Assembly (NCBI RefSeq): GCF_002055535.1
Contig: NZ_LN831034.1
Coordinates: 1,054,001-1,118,000 of the forward strand
Direction of reading: 5' to 3'
Source: Streptococcus pyogenes
GTDB taxonomy: Bacteria; Bacillota; Bacilli; Lactobacillales; Streptococcaceae
Length of the DNA: 64,000 bases
Shown: positions 9,126 through 19,245 of the stretch, piece after piece
Layout: each line of letters begins with the position of its first letter
Position numbering within the stretch: position 1 is the first letter of the stretch
The notes under the pieces: model-generated
Database searches by the model: none
What the model was told of the DNA's origin: nothing
Seen by the model: the letters and a program-made list of their open reading frames with translations, nothing else
Translations under genes and position numbers: made by a program

Positions 9126-9899
9126 CTATCCAGTAATTGTCACAGTATACTGATTTTGCGTTAATACTTCTGCACCTGTTGCGATTAAGATGCTATTTTC
9201 GTCTGTGACTTTAATATCTGCGTAGACGATTGCATAAGGGAAGTTAGTCTCTCGGATAGTGACGTTAACATCACGAGTTTTTAGGTTGTGTGTGATTGTA
9301 AATTCTTTAGCTCGTGCATCGCCAAACGTTTTACTAAATTTTTTGGCTACATTTGAGATTGCTGCGAGACCTTTCGCGTTTTGTTTAATAAAAGTTTCTA
9401 GCTCTTTAAACGTGTTGTAATCTTCTGATGCACTATCAACAAGTCCGGCTACTTTTTGGTCAGCATACACCTTGGCTTCTTGCAAAGCATCTTGTGACTC
9501 CCGAGTCGCTGACGCTTTGTTAGTCGCAATTTCAGCTAGTTTATCTGTAAGCCCTGTAATTTTATTTTGGTTTACAGTAACGCCACCAGTATCTTCGTTT
9601 AAAGCGGTCGCGATAGCTTGACCAGTCATAGACGCTTGATTAATTGCTTCTTCAAGTCCATCGACTTTTGATTTATCGATTTTGGATTTACCAGAATTAA
9701 TAAGGTCAACAATGCTTTCTGCTGTTTCCTTGTCTAAAACAACCCAAGATGTCCCATTATAGATTTTTAGATTATTAGCAGCACTGTCAAAATAAAATTG
9801 TCCTGATTTTGGTTCATGCGGTTCTTTAGCTAAATTTTGTACGACTGCATTTTGCAACTCGTTTTTATTAAGGTTGATATTTGTTAAAAATGTACTCAT
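9126..9899 (-). CDS. Tail-fibre/receptor-binding-type protein
   Basis: 257 aa. Residues ~1-60 contain a fibre-head motif (EPKSGQFYFDSAANNLKIYN). The middle is a helical coiled-coil-like stalk (ESIVDLINSGKSKIDKSKVD...KVAGLVDSASEDYNTFKELE). The C-terminal ~60 residues are a beta domain starting FTITHNLKTRDVNVTIRE. It takes the place where most GAS prophages carry a hyaluronate lyase fibre. Host receptor unknown. Confidence 0.7.
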   Translation of the reverse strand: MSTFLTNINLNKNELQNAVVQNLAKEPHEPKSGQFYFDSAANNLKIYNGTSWVVLDKETAESIVDLINSGKSKIDKSKVDGLEEAINQASMTGQAIATALNEDTGGVTVNQNKITGLTDKLAEIATNKASATRESQDALQEAKVYADQKVAGLVDSASEDYNTFKELETFIKQNAKGLAAISNVAKKFSKTFGDARAKEFTITHNLKTRDVNVTIRETNFPYAIVYADIKVTDENSILIATGAEVLTQNQYTVTITG

Positions 9900-9909
9900 G
9901 TAATCTCCT

Positions 9910-10512
9910 TTAATTTAAAATGGCTTTGCCAGCAAATGGCGCTGAGAATCTAACGATGATTTTTGTTGTGCTAATGTACTCGACACTTCCAAAAACCTCA
10001 TTACCTGCACTATCAACAATTGTCACAGATGGATACTTAATCAAATTATGTGTAATGGTCCATTCTGTTTGTGGTGACACTTGCTCAAATAGATGCTGAT
10101 TTTGAGTCACTTTTGATTTTAAATACTCAATATCAGCTGATAGTTTTTGGATAGTTGTGTCTGTGATTAAATCAGTGCTAACGACATATTTTTGCCCAGA
10201 ACGTCTAACATCAAGCGTTACGCTGTCGTCAGACGGAAAGACATAGCCATCGCAGTGCACTTCGATATAGTATGTCCCAATCTCCAAAATCTTATTAATC
10301 GTAAAATCAACTTTGTTGTCAATAACATCAGTTGTTTTGGTTAGATAGGTTTTGCGATTACGTGTAAAGTAAATAGTCGCTTGTTTGCCATTTAAATCAA
10401 TAACGTTGTTGTTTTCGTCCAACAAATTAAAACTAAAAAGTGACGATGTATCACCTTGTTTGATAACATCGCCACCGTCAACCTGTTTAAGGTTGGTTGA
10501 GTTATATCCCAT
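9910..10512 (-). CDS. BppU-like baseplate upper protein
   Basis: 200 aa. The N-terminal ~110 residues (VDGGDVIKQGDTSSLFSFNL, NGKQATIYFTRNRKTYL) match the BppU N-terminal beta-sandwich used to attach receptor-binding proteins to siphophage baseplates. The C-terminus (WTITHNLIKYPSVTIVDSAG to the end) repeats the ITHNL beta domain of the neighbouring fibre protein. It lies directly after the endolysin gene. Confidence 0.75.
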   Translation of the reverse strand: MGYNSTNLKQVDGGDVIKQGDTSSLFSFNLLDENNNVIDLNGKQATIYFTRNRKTYLTKTTDVIDNKVDFTINKILEIGTYYIEVHCDGYVFPSDDSVTLDVRRSGQKYVVSTDLITDTTIQKLSADIEYLKSKVTQNQHLFEQVSPQTEWTITHNLIKYPSVTIVDSAGNEVFGSVEYISTTKIIVRFSAPFAGKAILN

Positions 10513-10523
10513 ATAACCCCCTT

Positions 10524-11288
10524 TTAATAAAATTTACAATATGGATTGACATTGTAATCGCCATCAGCGTCTCCAACAGCCATATAATTTCTCATGCCAG
10601 ATGCACCGACATAAGACACCCAAATATACCCATCGCCAACATAGACAGAATCATAAGTTCCTGTCATGCCGTATTGGTAACAAGCTACAATCTCGCCATT
10701 TAAGCTTGGTTCACGGCGAACGTTTAGCGCTGGGACCATAACCTCAAATGTTCCGACCTCGTCTTTTAATTTCCGGAATCCTGATGGCGCTTGTGATTGT
10801 GATTGCTTTTCAGATGAGGTATCGCTATAAGGCGGTCTAATCCAACCCACGATATACCCGTCGCCGTCTGAAAAGGCACGAGTGACATAGCGAGCTGGTC
10901 CGCCAACTTGAAACTGATCGTTAATGCCGTCACCGTTATTGTCTGAGTAGCCATCAACATTTTGCTCAATCGTCTGGATAGTGTACCCGTCGCTATCAGC
11001 AATGATAATTCCTGTATGCCCATAAGGATGTCCGTAAGTAAACATCACAAACAAATCACCAGCTTTGGGATTTATTCCAGGGGCGTCATAGATAACCTCT
11101 AACCCTTGCGCCTTCGCGCTATCTAGTAAGTCAATCGCATTTCCCCAAAGCGTCACTCCAAAAAAGTTAGTAGTTGTCCCATTAGTCACATCAGCACATT
11201 GCCAGCCCCACGCAAGGTCGGCATCATAACCTTGACCTGTATCAGCTAATCCACGCCAATAGCTAATTACTTCGCTAACTGTTGCCAT
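10524..11288 (-). CDS. Endolysin with CHAP and SH3-type cell-wall binding domains
   Basis: 254 aa peptidoglycan hydrolase that lyses the host. Residues ~1-145 form a CHAP amidase/peptidase: [11 protein letters not shown] holds the likely catalytic Cys, and [15 protein letters not shown] the His. A Ser/Gln linker follows ([12 protein letters not shown]). The C-terminal ~85 residues ([27 protein letters not shown]) are a bacterial SH3 domain. It follows the holin gene by one base after the holin start, as in holin-endolysin cassettes. No signal peptide, so release depends on holin. Confidence 0.92.
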   Translation of the reverse strand: MATVSEVISYWRGLADTGQGYDADLAWGWQCADVTNGTTTNFFGVTLWGNAIDLLDSAKAQGLEVIYDAPGINPKAGDLFVMFTYGHPYGHTGIIIADSDGYTIQTIEQNVDGYSDNNGDGINDQFQVGGPARYVTRAFSDGDGYIVGWIRPPYSDTSSEKQSQSQAPSGFRKLKDEVGTFEVMVPALNVRREPSLNGEIVACYQYGMTGTYDSVYVGDGYIWVSYVGASGMRNYMAVGDADGDYNVNPYCKFY

Positions 11289-11289
11289 A

Positions 11290-11622
11290 TTATTGACCTT
11301 TCCAACTGTCGTTCATGCGTTTAACAGCCGCTTCAATAAAGACTTCCATTTGTTTGTCTGACAAATAGACATTGTGTTTAGACAGTTCGTCACGAACCGC
11401 AATTTTAGCTTCTGTCAGTTTTTCAATGCCTTTGATGTCTTTGTCATAAGCAATCTGCTCAACTGCTTCCACGGCATTGCGAGCCACAATTTCGGCGATT
11501 TTGACCGCTTTTTCTCCGCCCTTTTTAAGCAAATAATCTTTGACTAACTTGACTACAATACCTGCAAAGATTGTCAAAATTGATAGTGCTGAGCCAGTGA
11601 TAACTTGTATTAATTCTTCCAT
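11290..11622 (-). CDS. Phage holin (LLH-like)
   Basis: 110 aa with one N-terminal transmembrane segment ([20 protein letters not shown]) and a charged helical remainder ([23 protein letters not shown]). It sits immediately upstream of the endolysin in the transcription direction. It would form the membrane lesion that releases the lysin. Confidence 0.85.
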   Translation of the reverse strand: MEELIQVITGSALSILTIFAGIVVKLVKDYLLKKGGEKAVKIAEIVARNAVEAVEQIAYDKDIKGIEKLTEAKIAVRDELSKHNVYLSDKQMEVFIEAAVKRMNDSWKGQ

Positions 11623-11945
11623 TATTTCTTTTCCTCTTTCACTTTCCAGAGCGTTTTTAGCTGCTCGTCATGACTAATAAGTCTATCTTCTACGATTCCG
11701 ATTCTGATTTCGTGTTGATCTTGGACTTTTTGTAGTCTGTCACGATGGTTTTTGGATTCTGTCCATTTAAAATTGTTGTCTTTTAAGTCGTCAGATATTT
11801 TGACGATAGCACTTTCCAAGGCTTCCATAGCCTTTTTATTATTGTCTAAAACGTGTTTGACAGGTGCAGACACCCATTTTAAAAATACTATTATTGCAGT
11901 AAGCGCTACACACCATTGCGCAAATAGTGTAACATCTATCGTCAT
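11622..11945 (-). CDS. Holin-associated membrane protein
   Basis: 107 aa from ATG 11945, which has GAGAGG 8 nt upstream; a longer start at 11990 lacks this support. One transmembrane segment near residues 8-25 (AQWCVALTAIIVFLKWVS) followed by a long coiled-coil-like tail. It overlaps the holin start by one base. It may be a second holin, an antiholin or a lysis regulator. Confidence 0.75.
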   Translation of the reverse strand: MTIDVTLFAQWCVALTAIIVFLKWVSAPVKHVLDNNKKAMEALESAIVKISDDLKDNNFKWTESKNHRDRLQKVQDQHEIRIGIVEDRLISHDEQLKTLWKVKEEKK

Positions 11946-11958
11946 ATAAGGCCTCTCG

Positions 11959-12081
11959 TTATTCTGTTCCGATATTCCCTGATTCAACAAGCTGTTTTAC
12001 TTTGTCACGATATTTTTTAGGTACATCTTCCAAAGTAATCCAACCAAACTCAATTTGCATTGCGAAATAATTAATCATCAT
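11959..12081 (-). CDS. 40-aa conserved-type phage peptide (XkdX-like)
   Basis: MMINYFAMQIEFGWITLEDV begins a 40-residue peptide with the W-I-T-x-E-D-V element typical of XkdX-size tail peptides. AAAGGAGATATATC precedes the ATG. It lies between the DUF1366 gene and the lysis cassette. Function unknown. Confidence 0.75.
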   Translation of the reverse strand: MMINYFAMQIEFGWITLEDVPKKYRDKVKQLVESGNIGTE

Positions 12082-12094
12082 GATATATCTCCTT

Positions 12095-12442
12095 TTAATC
12101 CATTTTTTCAACAGTTTCATCATCTGTTGTTTCCTCTTCTTTTGCTGCGATAATTTGATTTAAAATTCCAGTCGCAAATTTAAGCATATTTTCACCCTTT
12201 TCAATGGTTGCATCGAGTTTAGCAAACTTTTCGTTTAATGCTTTTTGTGGTTTTAATTGTTGATAAATCATCTTTTCGCAAAGTGTCATAACCTCGCTTT
12301 GAGGTTTGTCTAAATATTCTTTTAGTAATGTCAACGGGATATGCCAACCAGCGTGATCATCAATCCCGTCAAGCATCACCTTCGCACCAGATACGGAACC
12401 ATCAGGCATTTGTTCTGGGTAATTTGATGTGATAACTAACAT
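12095..12442 (-). CDS. DUF1366 family phage protein
   Basis: 115 aa, MLVITSNYPEQMPDGSVSGA at the start, matching the DUF1366 proteins found after the tail-fibre gene in streptococcal siphophages. Acidic C-terminus (KEEETTDDETVEKMD). No known function; packed between tail and lysis genes. Confidence 0.8.
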   Translation of the reverse strand: MLVITSNYPEQMPDGSVSGAKVMLDGIDDHAGWHIPLTLLKEYLDKPQSEVMTLCEKMIYQQLKPQKALNEKFAKLDATIEKGENMLKFATGILNQIIAAKEEETTDDETVEKMD

Positions 12443-12452
12443 AAATTCTCCT

Positions 12453-14315
12453 CTAAGCTGTTCTCAGCCAAATGTACGTTGTGATGTATGGTTGTAAGTT
12501 GTTATGTGGTTGATCACCTCCGGAAGACTTGTTAAAAGCGTTTATTTGATTGTAATCTGTTGATTTATATAAACCAACATTTGTATTGTCCCAACCAGCA
12601 TTTGATGAGATAGGTCTACCACCCGAGCTAATAGTCTTATCCCCGTGACTGTGACTTGGCATCTCTTCATTGGTTAATGTATGAGTCTTGGCTCCACCAG
12701 TTTTACCAACGTAGTTAAATTCCGTCTCGTTTTCGGAGACACCGACAATAGTCCTACCTTGTGCATATCTTTGCCAAGTGCCGCCGATAAATGTTGATGG
12801 ATTGGCTGATGATGTGCTCATGTAAATAGCTCCGACAGGATAAACCATGTTTAAAATCTCTGTCTTGTCAAACGACGGTTTAACCTCTGTATTATTGACA
12901 AATAACTTACCGCTAATATAAGCATCTCCTTTAGCGTCAATAGCACCCTTTTCCCAAATTTTTTGGAATCCGATGCCATTTTTAGCGATTGACATCACAA
13001 CTGATTCTGTTCCGACGTCAAACGTAAACTCTGTGCGACTAAATTTGTCAGACAAGATACCTTTGACGGTATAAGACTTTGTCGGCGAGAAAGCACCATA
13101 AAGATTGGCAGACGAGTTTACCAAACTAGAAACATTTGCCCATGCCCCACTTGCAGAGCCGTTATTAGCAGAAAAATAACTAGAACCTAATTCTGCAACA
13201 CTAAAACTAAGCGTCATGGTATTTTTTTGTGTTCCGAAAACACTTAACGGAGCGATAGACGCTCGTCTTGTAACTGTTAGCGTGTCAGAACCATAACCAG
13301 ACCTTGCAACATCAAACGACAAAGCTGGCGGAAAGTACTTGAGCACCGTGACTGTTTTATCCATGGGTTGCGATTCACGACCTCGACTATCAATAACTTT
13401 TGCTCTGATAGTGATTTGACCATCATAAAGCATGTTGCCTAGCGTTCCGCCGTTTTGGTCAGTAGACTGTCCTTTATCGACAATCTCAGCATAATAGCCT
13501 TTGATTGTCGAACCATAAGAGCCACTTGCCGATTCAAAATTGACTCTAATGTCAGAGTATACTTGGATAAAATAATCCGCACTTGATACTACGTTGCCTG
13601 CAACGGTATGAGCATCACTCAAGCTAATACTTGATAATGTTGGCTTCATACTGTCTGGTACAGTTACGGTAAATGGCACTTGTTGAGTACCAGTTAGCGT
13701 TGAGTCATTGTAGGTATCTACATAGATAGTGCCGCTACCACTTGTTGAGTTTGGGATGTCACTAGCAAAATCAAGAGGGATAGTCCAAACGGCGGAAGTA
13801 TCCACATCGCTTGCAATAGTACCTGTTTTATTACCCCACTGGTATCTCAAGTTGTGCTTAAAACTAGAGCTTTGTCTATTGATGTTGATAGTGATGGCAC
13901 TGCCAATAGTACCAGAAGAAACAACAACGGAGCTTGAGCGTGGGATGGTAGTAAGTGTAAAAGTACCACTACCAACAGTCAAAGTACCTGGAGACCATCC
14001 ACCAGAGCCGCTAAAGCTAGCGATAAATCCAAATGATTTAGTACCATCAGCATTATGATTAACTGTTATTGTTCTATCGATCAGAGAAATTGTTGAGTTA
14101 TATCTAAGTACTGATGGTGAGTCTGACCAGTCTATCCGCTGACCGTTTAAGTCAACATATGCAGAACAACTATATTGAGTAAAAGTTGTTGTTGTATTTA
14201 GCAAATCAAGTTTAACCCTCACTTGGCTACTGTTTGCTAATGTATTTTGGGATACTTGATCAATCGTAAGTTTGATGCGGTAACCTCTATCATTGTTTGA
14301 CCAAAACTCTGCCAA
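12453..14315 (-). CDS. DUF859-family tail/baseplate structural protein
   Basis: 620 aa. The N-terminal ~450 residues are beta-rich with Ig-like repeats (LTIDQVSQNTLANSSQVRVK at the start), as in DUF859 proteins. The C-terminal ~140 residues resemble phage tail-collar/short-fibre tips: YPVGAIYMSTSSANPSTFIG GTWQRYAQGRTIVGV, a glycine-rich HSHGD loop, and NNLQPYITTYIWLRTA at the end. It follows the Tal gene by 4 nt and is probably part of the host-recognition apparatus. Confidence 0.82.
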   Translation of the reverse strand: MAEFWSNNDRGYRIKLTIDQVSQNTLANSSQVRVKLDLLNTTTTFTQYSCSAYVDLNGQRIDWSDSPSVLRYNSTISLIDRTITVNHNADGTKSFGFIASFSGSGGWSPGTLTVGSGTFTLTTIPRSSSVVVSSGTIGSAITININRQSSSFKHNLRYQWGNKTGTIASDVDTSAVWTIPLDFASDIPNSTSGSGTIYVDTYNDSTLTGTQQVPFTVTVPDSMKPTLSSISLSDAHTVAGNVVSSADYFIQVYSDIRVNFESASGSYGSTIKGYYAEIVDKGQSTDQNGGTLGNMLYDGQITIRAKVIDSRGRESQPMDKTVTVLKYFPPALSFDVARSGYGSDTLTVTRRASIAPLSVFGTQKNTMTLSFSVAELGSSYFSANNGSASGAWANVSSLVNSSANLYGAFSPTKSYTVKGILSDKFSRTEFTFDVGTESVVMSIAKNGIGFQKIWEKGAIDAKGDAYISGKLFVNNTEVKPSFDKTEILNMVYPVGAIYMSTSSANPSTFIGGTWQRYAQGRTIVGVSENETEFNYVGKTGGAKTHTLTNEEMPSHSHGDKTISSGGRPISSNAGWDNTNVGLYKSTDYNQINAFNKSSGGDQPHNNLQPYITTYIWLRTA

Positions 14316-14319
14316 TTAA

Positions 14320-17300
14320 TCACCCCACAATCGTTTCGTAATATCTTGTAACATTTATGTGTTTATCTACCCCATCAACTTTGTACATCTCCTCGCGAAA
14401 ATGTCCAACTTGCAAAGTAGCCACAAACATACCATTATCAATTTTGAGCATACCACCAGTAATCGAAGCGACTTCTGCGCCAGCTGAGTAAAAGGCAATA
14501 CGGTCTTTGGCAACACGCACGGAACTTGTACCGTCTTTAGAGCCGATAATAAGTCCCTCTTCAGACGCTGACATATAATTGTCAATAAAATTCCATTGCT
14601 CTTTTAAGTCTAAGATGTCGTTGGTTGCTTTGATAGCCCGTTGACTAGCTGTAATAAGGTCTTGCTCTGATAACTTTTGGCTAGCATTCATTGCCGCTAT
14701 TGCAGACTGTACTTGCTTTTGTAAGCTAGCTAAAGCGTCGATGCTAGCCTTTGCTTGTAACTCAGCGTTGGCAATAGATTGTAACTCGGCTAATTTATTG
14801 ATTTGCTCGATGGTCAAATTCTGGTCTGCTTTGCCATCAATTTTATTATTGATGTCTTGTAGTTGCTTTTTATCTAAAGCGCCAGGAGGTCCTGATGGTC
14901 CCATCTCCCCACGTTTGCCTTGCTTGCCATCTGAACCTTTATCGCCGTAAACACCAATAATAGCCGGTGTAGTCTCTTTTCGAGTGCCATCTGAATAAAC
15001 ATCAACGTGATAATACCAATGATATTTATTAGTCTCAGTAATTTCCTGAGGCGTCTTAGTCCAACCAGATGTTGCAGATGTGACACCTGTACGATTTGGT
15101 GACGCTAAGTAATAGTCCTCTGTAGAGACAATCCCACGTCCAGCTGGTCCTTGTTCTCCAAGCGAGTTAGTAAACGTAATCTGTTTACTTGCAATCAGCT
15201 CATTATTTAAATAAGCCTCAACAGTAATGATTAGAGGTCTATCAGCTGGTACATCCTTAGCGTCAACTGCCAACTGCAATCCAGCGCCGACTAATTGACC
15301 ATCACGTTTAAATTGATAGCTTGCATCAAACTTTTTGTTACCTTTCCAAAGTTCAGCGGTTAAAATCGTACGACCTTCGCCATTTAAAAACACATTTCCG
15401 TTATCTGTCATTAACCGCAAGTCGTAAGGTTTAGCAGCTTCTGCTAGTTCATTCATGCGATCAATTAAACCTTGTGAGACTTTGCTCTCTAAAGCTCTGT
15501 AATTATCAAATACTGTCTTATTTTGATTAGGCTCTGTAAACGAGATGTGTTGCTCGCTAACCCTTGCTTCTAAAATTAAACTTGGGGTATATTCTGGGTC
15601 ATTGATTTTGATAGTGTCACCAATATCTAAATCACCAATAAAACCAGATACTTCATAAGTCACCGCTGGATAACAATGTTTTCTCAGGTCTGCGAGAGCA
15701 ACAGAGATAAGCTTTTCCTCGCTCTCTGTGTCAACATCTAAGTCTTTTCGTATCCAGTTATCGTCCGTCTCGATGCCAGTAAACGCTGACGGGTAAAGAG
15801 ATTTTGACAGAGGTGCGTAGAGCATACTGTTTTTAACGTAAAACTCGACTTGTCCCGCTTCGTTTTTCCACTCACGATAAAGTGATGGATTAATTAAGAC
15901 CTCTTTTTCTTCAGATATTGTGGTCGTTTCAGATTGCGGTTGTTCTGCTTGTGCAGTACCTTCGACGCGTTTTCCTTGAACGATTTCTGGCGGATAACAG
16001 ACTGTCTGTACAACTGATAAATAAGCGCTAGCGCTATATGTATGCTCTTGGACTGTTTGCACGTTGTTATAGTTTTGCTCTAATACTGTGAGTGTATCTC
16101 CAGATAGAGATTTAACAACAACAGTATGCCCCCAAGCGCCTGTAAAAACAGGACTGCCAGCGTTTGCTCTGATGTTAACAATCGAGCCTGTGATTAAGTC
16201 TGCGACTTTATTCGGTTGTACAACTTTCCAGCCAAACTGACCCCAGTTGTAATCCGTACCAATCTGAGCAGCGGCAGCACCAGCACCAATAAGCCCTCTA
16301 AAACTAGTTACACCACCGTTCAGACCTGGACCATCTAATTTCATGGCGTACCAAGCAGCTAACGCATAGCACTGACCAGAGCCTACTCGTTGACCTTTCA
16401 GTCCATTTGCTTCCGCAAGTACCGCTTTTGTTTTAGCAGCTATCTGAGTAGTGTTTTGACTAGTCGAGCCACCATTTTTAAATTGGTTATCGACGTTATC
16501 CATAGCGCCGTTATTATTACGGTTAATACCTGCTCTGATGTCTCGCATCAAAGGTGCATAATGATCATATCCAGCTGCAGCATAATCATATGTTGCGCCA
16601 CCGACCCTAAACAGACCTCTTGTGTACTCATCAATGGTTAGCTTACCTTTTACGGCATAAATGCCTTGCTCGGCCAAGAGGTAAGCGTAATCTTTCAAGT
16701 AGTCATCAACACTGGCGTAATGGTTATAATAACCACCTTCAGCACGAGACTGCCCTTGGGAGACATTTATTCCGCTTGGCCTAGTTGTTGCGCCAGTCCA
16801 AGTGATACCACCCCAGTTATTATCGGCTCTTCCGACTGGGGTATCTCCCCAAAACGATTCAAGGTATAGCTGGCTAAAAACACCAGATGGTAAAAGTTTG
16901 TATTTGCTACATAGGCTTAAAATAGTGTTAACAACAGATGATTGCATTACATGACCTGCATAAGTCAAGTTACCGCCAGACCACAAAACAGACCCTGTTT
17001 GCACAGAGCCTTGTTTAGCAGTCGTTGTGGTTGTAGTCGTTGTTATTTTACCGCTTGGTCTTATAGCATTGTAAATGCCTGTTTTATTAATCTTACGTCT
17101 GACACTCTCGATATTTTTGCCATATTGCAAAATAATATCATCTCGTCTACGACCAACGCCCTGATTAGTAGCGTCGTTCTTCTTGTAGACATTCATGACA
17201 AACGATTTAAGACTAGAATCGTTTTTAAGATGCGTTACAAATTCTATTTCCGCATCAAAATTATTGGCGATAGATAACAAGCGTTTAAGATTGGTATCTT

Positions 17301-17760
17301 GACCAGTCCATTCGATTGTGCGTTTTTGGTCGGTTGTCTCATTAGTGCCAATGGTAATAGCACCGTTTTTAAGGATGCCAAACAAATTACAATAATCGAC
17401 AAAAGACATCTGAGTTGCCGCTTTATAAGGTCCTGCATACTCATTGAGCAACTCGAGATTGAGGTTCTCGCAGTAACAACGTATCTCGATGTCTGTCTCG
17501 TCTGTTGTCATTACGTTAAACAGATAAGACTTGCCATTATATTTAAACGACACAAAAGACCTTTCTGTAAGTGTCAGATAGGCTTTCTCTTTGACTGTGT
17601 CGGACTTAATTCCTCGCTTATAAACCGTAAACTCAAATGTCGAATTGGCCGTATTTAAATACTGTGAAAATTTGTCGTCATAATAATTCAAGGTGTCTTG
17701 CTTATCGTTATCAATATAAGCAACTTTTTCTAAATTTGCGTTGTGGATTGTTATAAGCAA
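14320..17760 (-). CDS. Tail-tip protein Tal with glucosaminidase and CHAP domains
   Basis: 1146 aa. The N-terminal ~230 residues are the tail-tip hub (endopeptidase-tail type). Residues ~270-420 look like a glucosaminidase/lysozyme (VFSQLYLESFWGDTPVGRAD). Residues ~445-590 are a CHAP domain with Cys in RVGSGQCYALAAWYAMK and His in GAWGHTVVVKSL. Near residue ~930 is a short collagen-like run of seven Gly-x-y triplets (GDKGSDGKQGKRGEMGPSG). A coiled coil follows. It would drill through peptidoglycan during DNA entry. Confidence 0.9.
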   Translation of the reverse strand: MLITIHNANLEKVAYIDNDKQDTLNYYDDKFSQYLNTANSTFEFTVYKRGIKSDTVKEKAYLTLTERSFVSFKYNGKSYLFNVMTTDETDIEIRCYCENLNLELLNEYAGPYKAATQMSFVDYCNLFGILKNGAITIGTNETTDQKRTIEWTGQDTNLKRLLSIANNFDAEIEFVTHLKNDSSLKSFVMNVYKKNDATNQGVGRRRDDIILQYGKNIESVRRKINKTGIYNAIRPSGKITTTTTTTTAKQGSVQTGSVLWSGGNLTYAGHVMQSSVVNTILSLCSKYKLLPSGVFSQLYLESFWGDTPVGRADNNWGGITWTGATTRPSGINVSQGQSRAEGGYYNHYASVDDYLKDYAYLLAEQGIYAVKGKLTIDEYTRGLFRVGGATYDYAAAGYDHYAPLMRDIRAGINRNNNGAMDNVDNQFKNGGSTSQNTTQIAAKTKAVLAEANGLKGQRVGSGQCYALAAWYAMKLDGPGLNGGVTSFRGLIGAGAAAAQIGTDYNWGQFGWKVVQPNKVADLITGSIVNIRANAGSPVFTGAWGHTVVVKSLSGDTLTVLEQNYNNVQTVQEHTYSASAYLSVVQTVCYPPEIVQGKRVEGTAQAEQPQSETTTISEEKEVLINPSLYREWKNEAGQVEFYVKNSMLYAPLSKSLYPSAFTGIETDDNWIRKDLDVDTESEEKLISVALADLRKHCYPAVTYEVSGFIGDLDIGDTIKINDPEYTPSLILEARVSEQHISFTEPNQNKTVFDNYRALESKVSQGLIDRMNELAEAAKPYDLRLMTDNGNVFLNGEGRTILTAELWKGNKKFDASYQFKRDGQLVGAGLQLAVDAKDVPADRPLIITVEAYLNNELIASKQITFTNSLGEQGPAGRGIVSTEDYYLASPNRTGVTSATSGWTKTPQEITETNKYHWYYHVDVYSDGTRKETTPAIIGVYGDKGSDGKQGKRGEMGPSGPPGALDKKQLQDINNKIDGKADQNLTIEQINKLAELQSIANAELQAKASIDALASLQKQVQSAIAAMNASQKLSEQDLITASQRAIKATNDILDLKEQWNFIDNYMSASEEGLIIGSKDGTSSVRVAKDRIAFYSAGAEVASITGGMLKIDNGMFVATLQVGHFREEMYKVDGVDKHINVTRYYETIVG

Positions 17761-19245
17761 TTATAGCCACCTTTCTTCAAAATTTAGCGTAATATCTGGG
17801 TTGGCGGTAGACCAACTAGAGGAATAAACCTCTAATGTTGATGTTCCAGGAGGAATTTTAGGAAAACTAAAAAAGCCATCGGCGATGATGTTAGCTTTTG
17901 GAATGTTATCAACTAAAACTGTGTCATTTTCGGCATTAATAACGACTTCTGTTCCTGCCCCGAAAGCATTCGGAATATTAAATTCGTACGGTACTTTGTC
18001 CTTGCGATAATAAAATCCATCAATATACATGTGAGTTACTAAAGGACTGCCTTGAATAGTGCCGATTGCGATGTGTACCTGTTTAGATTTTTTGCCTTTT
18101 AATTCTGGGAATACTCGCTTGTTTTGAGAACCCCACCAAAAAACAGATACAGTGTCATCAGCCCTTGTCATATCAGACCAACCTCTGGGTTCGTTAAAGG
18201 GGTTTTGTGTTTCGAAGTGAGTAGCATCAAAAGTCCAACGTAAATCAGTTATTTTATATCCACCTTTTCCATTAGTGACCAAAAAGTTATACTCTGTTTT
18301 TGTTCCTAACGTTCTTTTTATAGTTTCTACTCCATATAAAAAATGTCCGTTTTCGTCTGATACCATGATTTTGATAAAGCCAAGCTGGGAAACAGTCCCA
18401 ACCCAAAAAATTTGTCTCCACCAAAGATAGTCATATAAGCTACCTCCGTCAGGAATATCAAACGTTAACGTTCCAGCATGGTTGCCACTTGGCGCAACAC
18501 TTCCTTCTAACTCGAGATGTTTTCTTCCCCAGACGGTATTTAGTAATAAATTTTTATCAAGAACTTGTGTCGAGTCATTTAAGATAGCAACATTCTTTTT
18601 ACCTGCTGTTAAGGCATTGACGATTCTTTCGTCTTTAAAATCATAAGCGACGACCGACTTTTCACGGATTTCAGCGTCTGCTATTTCCCTGTCTCCGACC
18701 TCGAAAACGGATGATTTATTTACAAAAGCTAAATAACCATTCTCGGCGTTGTGCTTAACAGTAATGATCGGATGCGCATCAACATTACCGTTGTTTGTAA
18801 TGTCAATCAGTAGCTTCTTGCCATCTTGTCTGTAATTCGTGATTTTTTTGTATGACACAGAATGGGCCACGCCGTCAGGAACAAGTAATTCCAAGCTCAC
18901 AAGGCTTAGCCAAGCGATTGGGTCGCTAGCCGATATTTTATTTATCGGTATAGCTAGATAATATTTATCTGGTTCGTCGCTAAAAGTTACTTTGACTTGC
19001 TCGTTAACATTAAAAATACCAGCTAGTTTATGTTTTAGCTGGTTTAATGCGTACTCGTTTGTCCTGTCTTTTAAATAAAAGTCAACTGTAATGATTTTTG
19101 CGCTAGTTTTAATCTTTTTAATGTGCAATCCGATGAACGGAGCATCATTAGTATCTGCTTGTCGCTCGTTTCCGATGTCGCGATTAATAGACATGATAGT
19201 GATGAGGCTAGATAAGTCCACATCATTAAAAGTCATTGTAGCCAT
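17761..19245 (-). CDS. Distal tail protein (Dit-like)
   Basis: 494 aa, larger than minimal Dit (~250 aa) and so carrying an extra C-terminal, probably carbohydrate-binding, part (ITDLRWTFDATHFETQNPFN). The N-terminus (MATMTFNDVDLSSLITIMSI) and KITVDFYLKDR-like beta strands match the Siphovirus Dit/tail family. It lies between tape measure and Tal, the usual Dit position, with 1-nt spacing on both sides. Confidence 0.85.
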   Translation of the reverse strand: MATMTFNDVDLSSLITIMSINRDIGNERQADTNDAPFIGLHIKKIKTSAKIITVDFYLKDRTNEYALNQLKHKLAGIFNVNEQVKVTFSDEPDKYYLAIPINKISASDPIAWLSLVSLELLVPDGVAHSVSYKKITNYRQDGKKLLIDITNNGNVDAHPIITVKHNAENGYLAFVNKSSVFEVGDREIADAEIREKSVVAYDFKDERIVNALTAGKKNVAILNDSTQVLDKNLLLNTVWGRKHLELEGSVAPSGNHAGTLTFDIPDGGSLYDYLWWRQIFWVGTVSQLGFIKIMVSDENGHFLYGVETIKRTLGTKTEYNFLVTNGKGGYKITDLRWTFDATHFETQNPFNEPRGWSDMTRADDTVSVFWWGSQNKRVFPELKGKKSKQVHIAIGTIQGSPLVTHMYIDGFYYRKDKVPYEFNIPNAFGAGTEVVINAENDTVLVDNIPKANIIADGFFSFPKIPPGTSTLEVYSSSWSTANPDITLNFEERWL

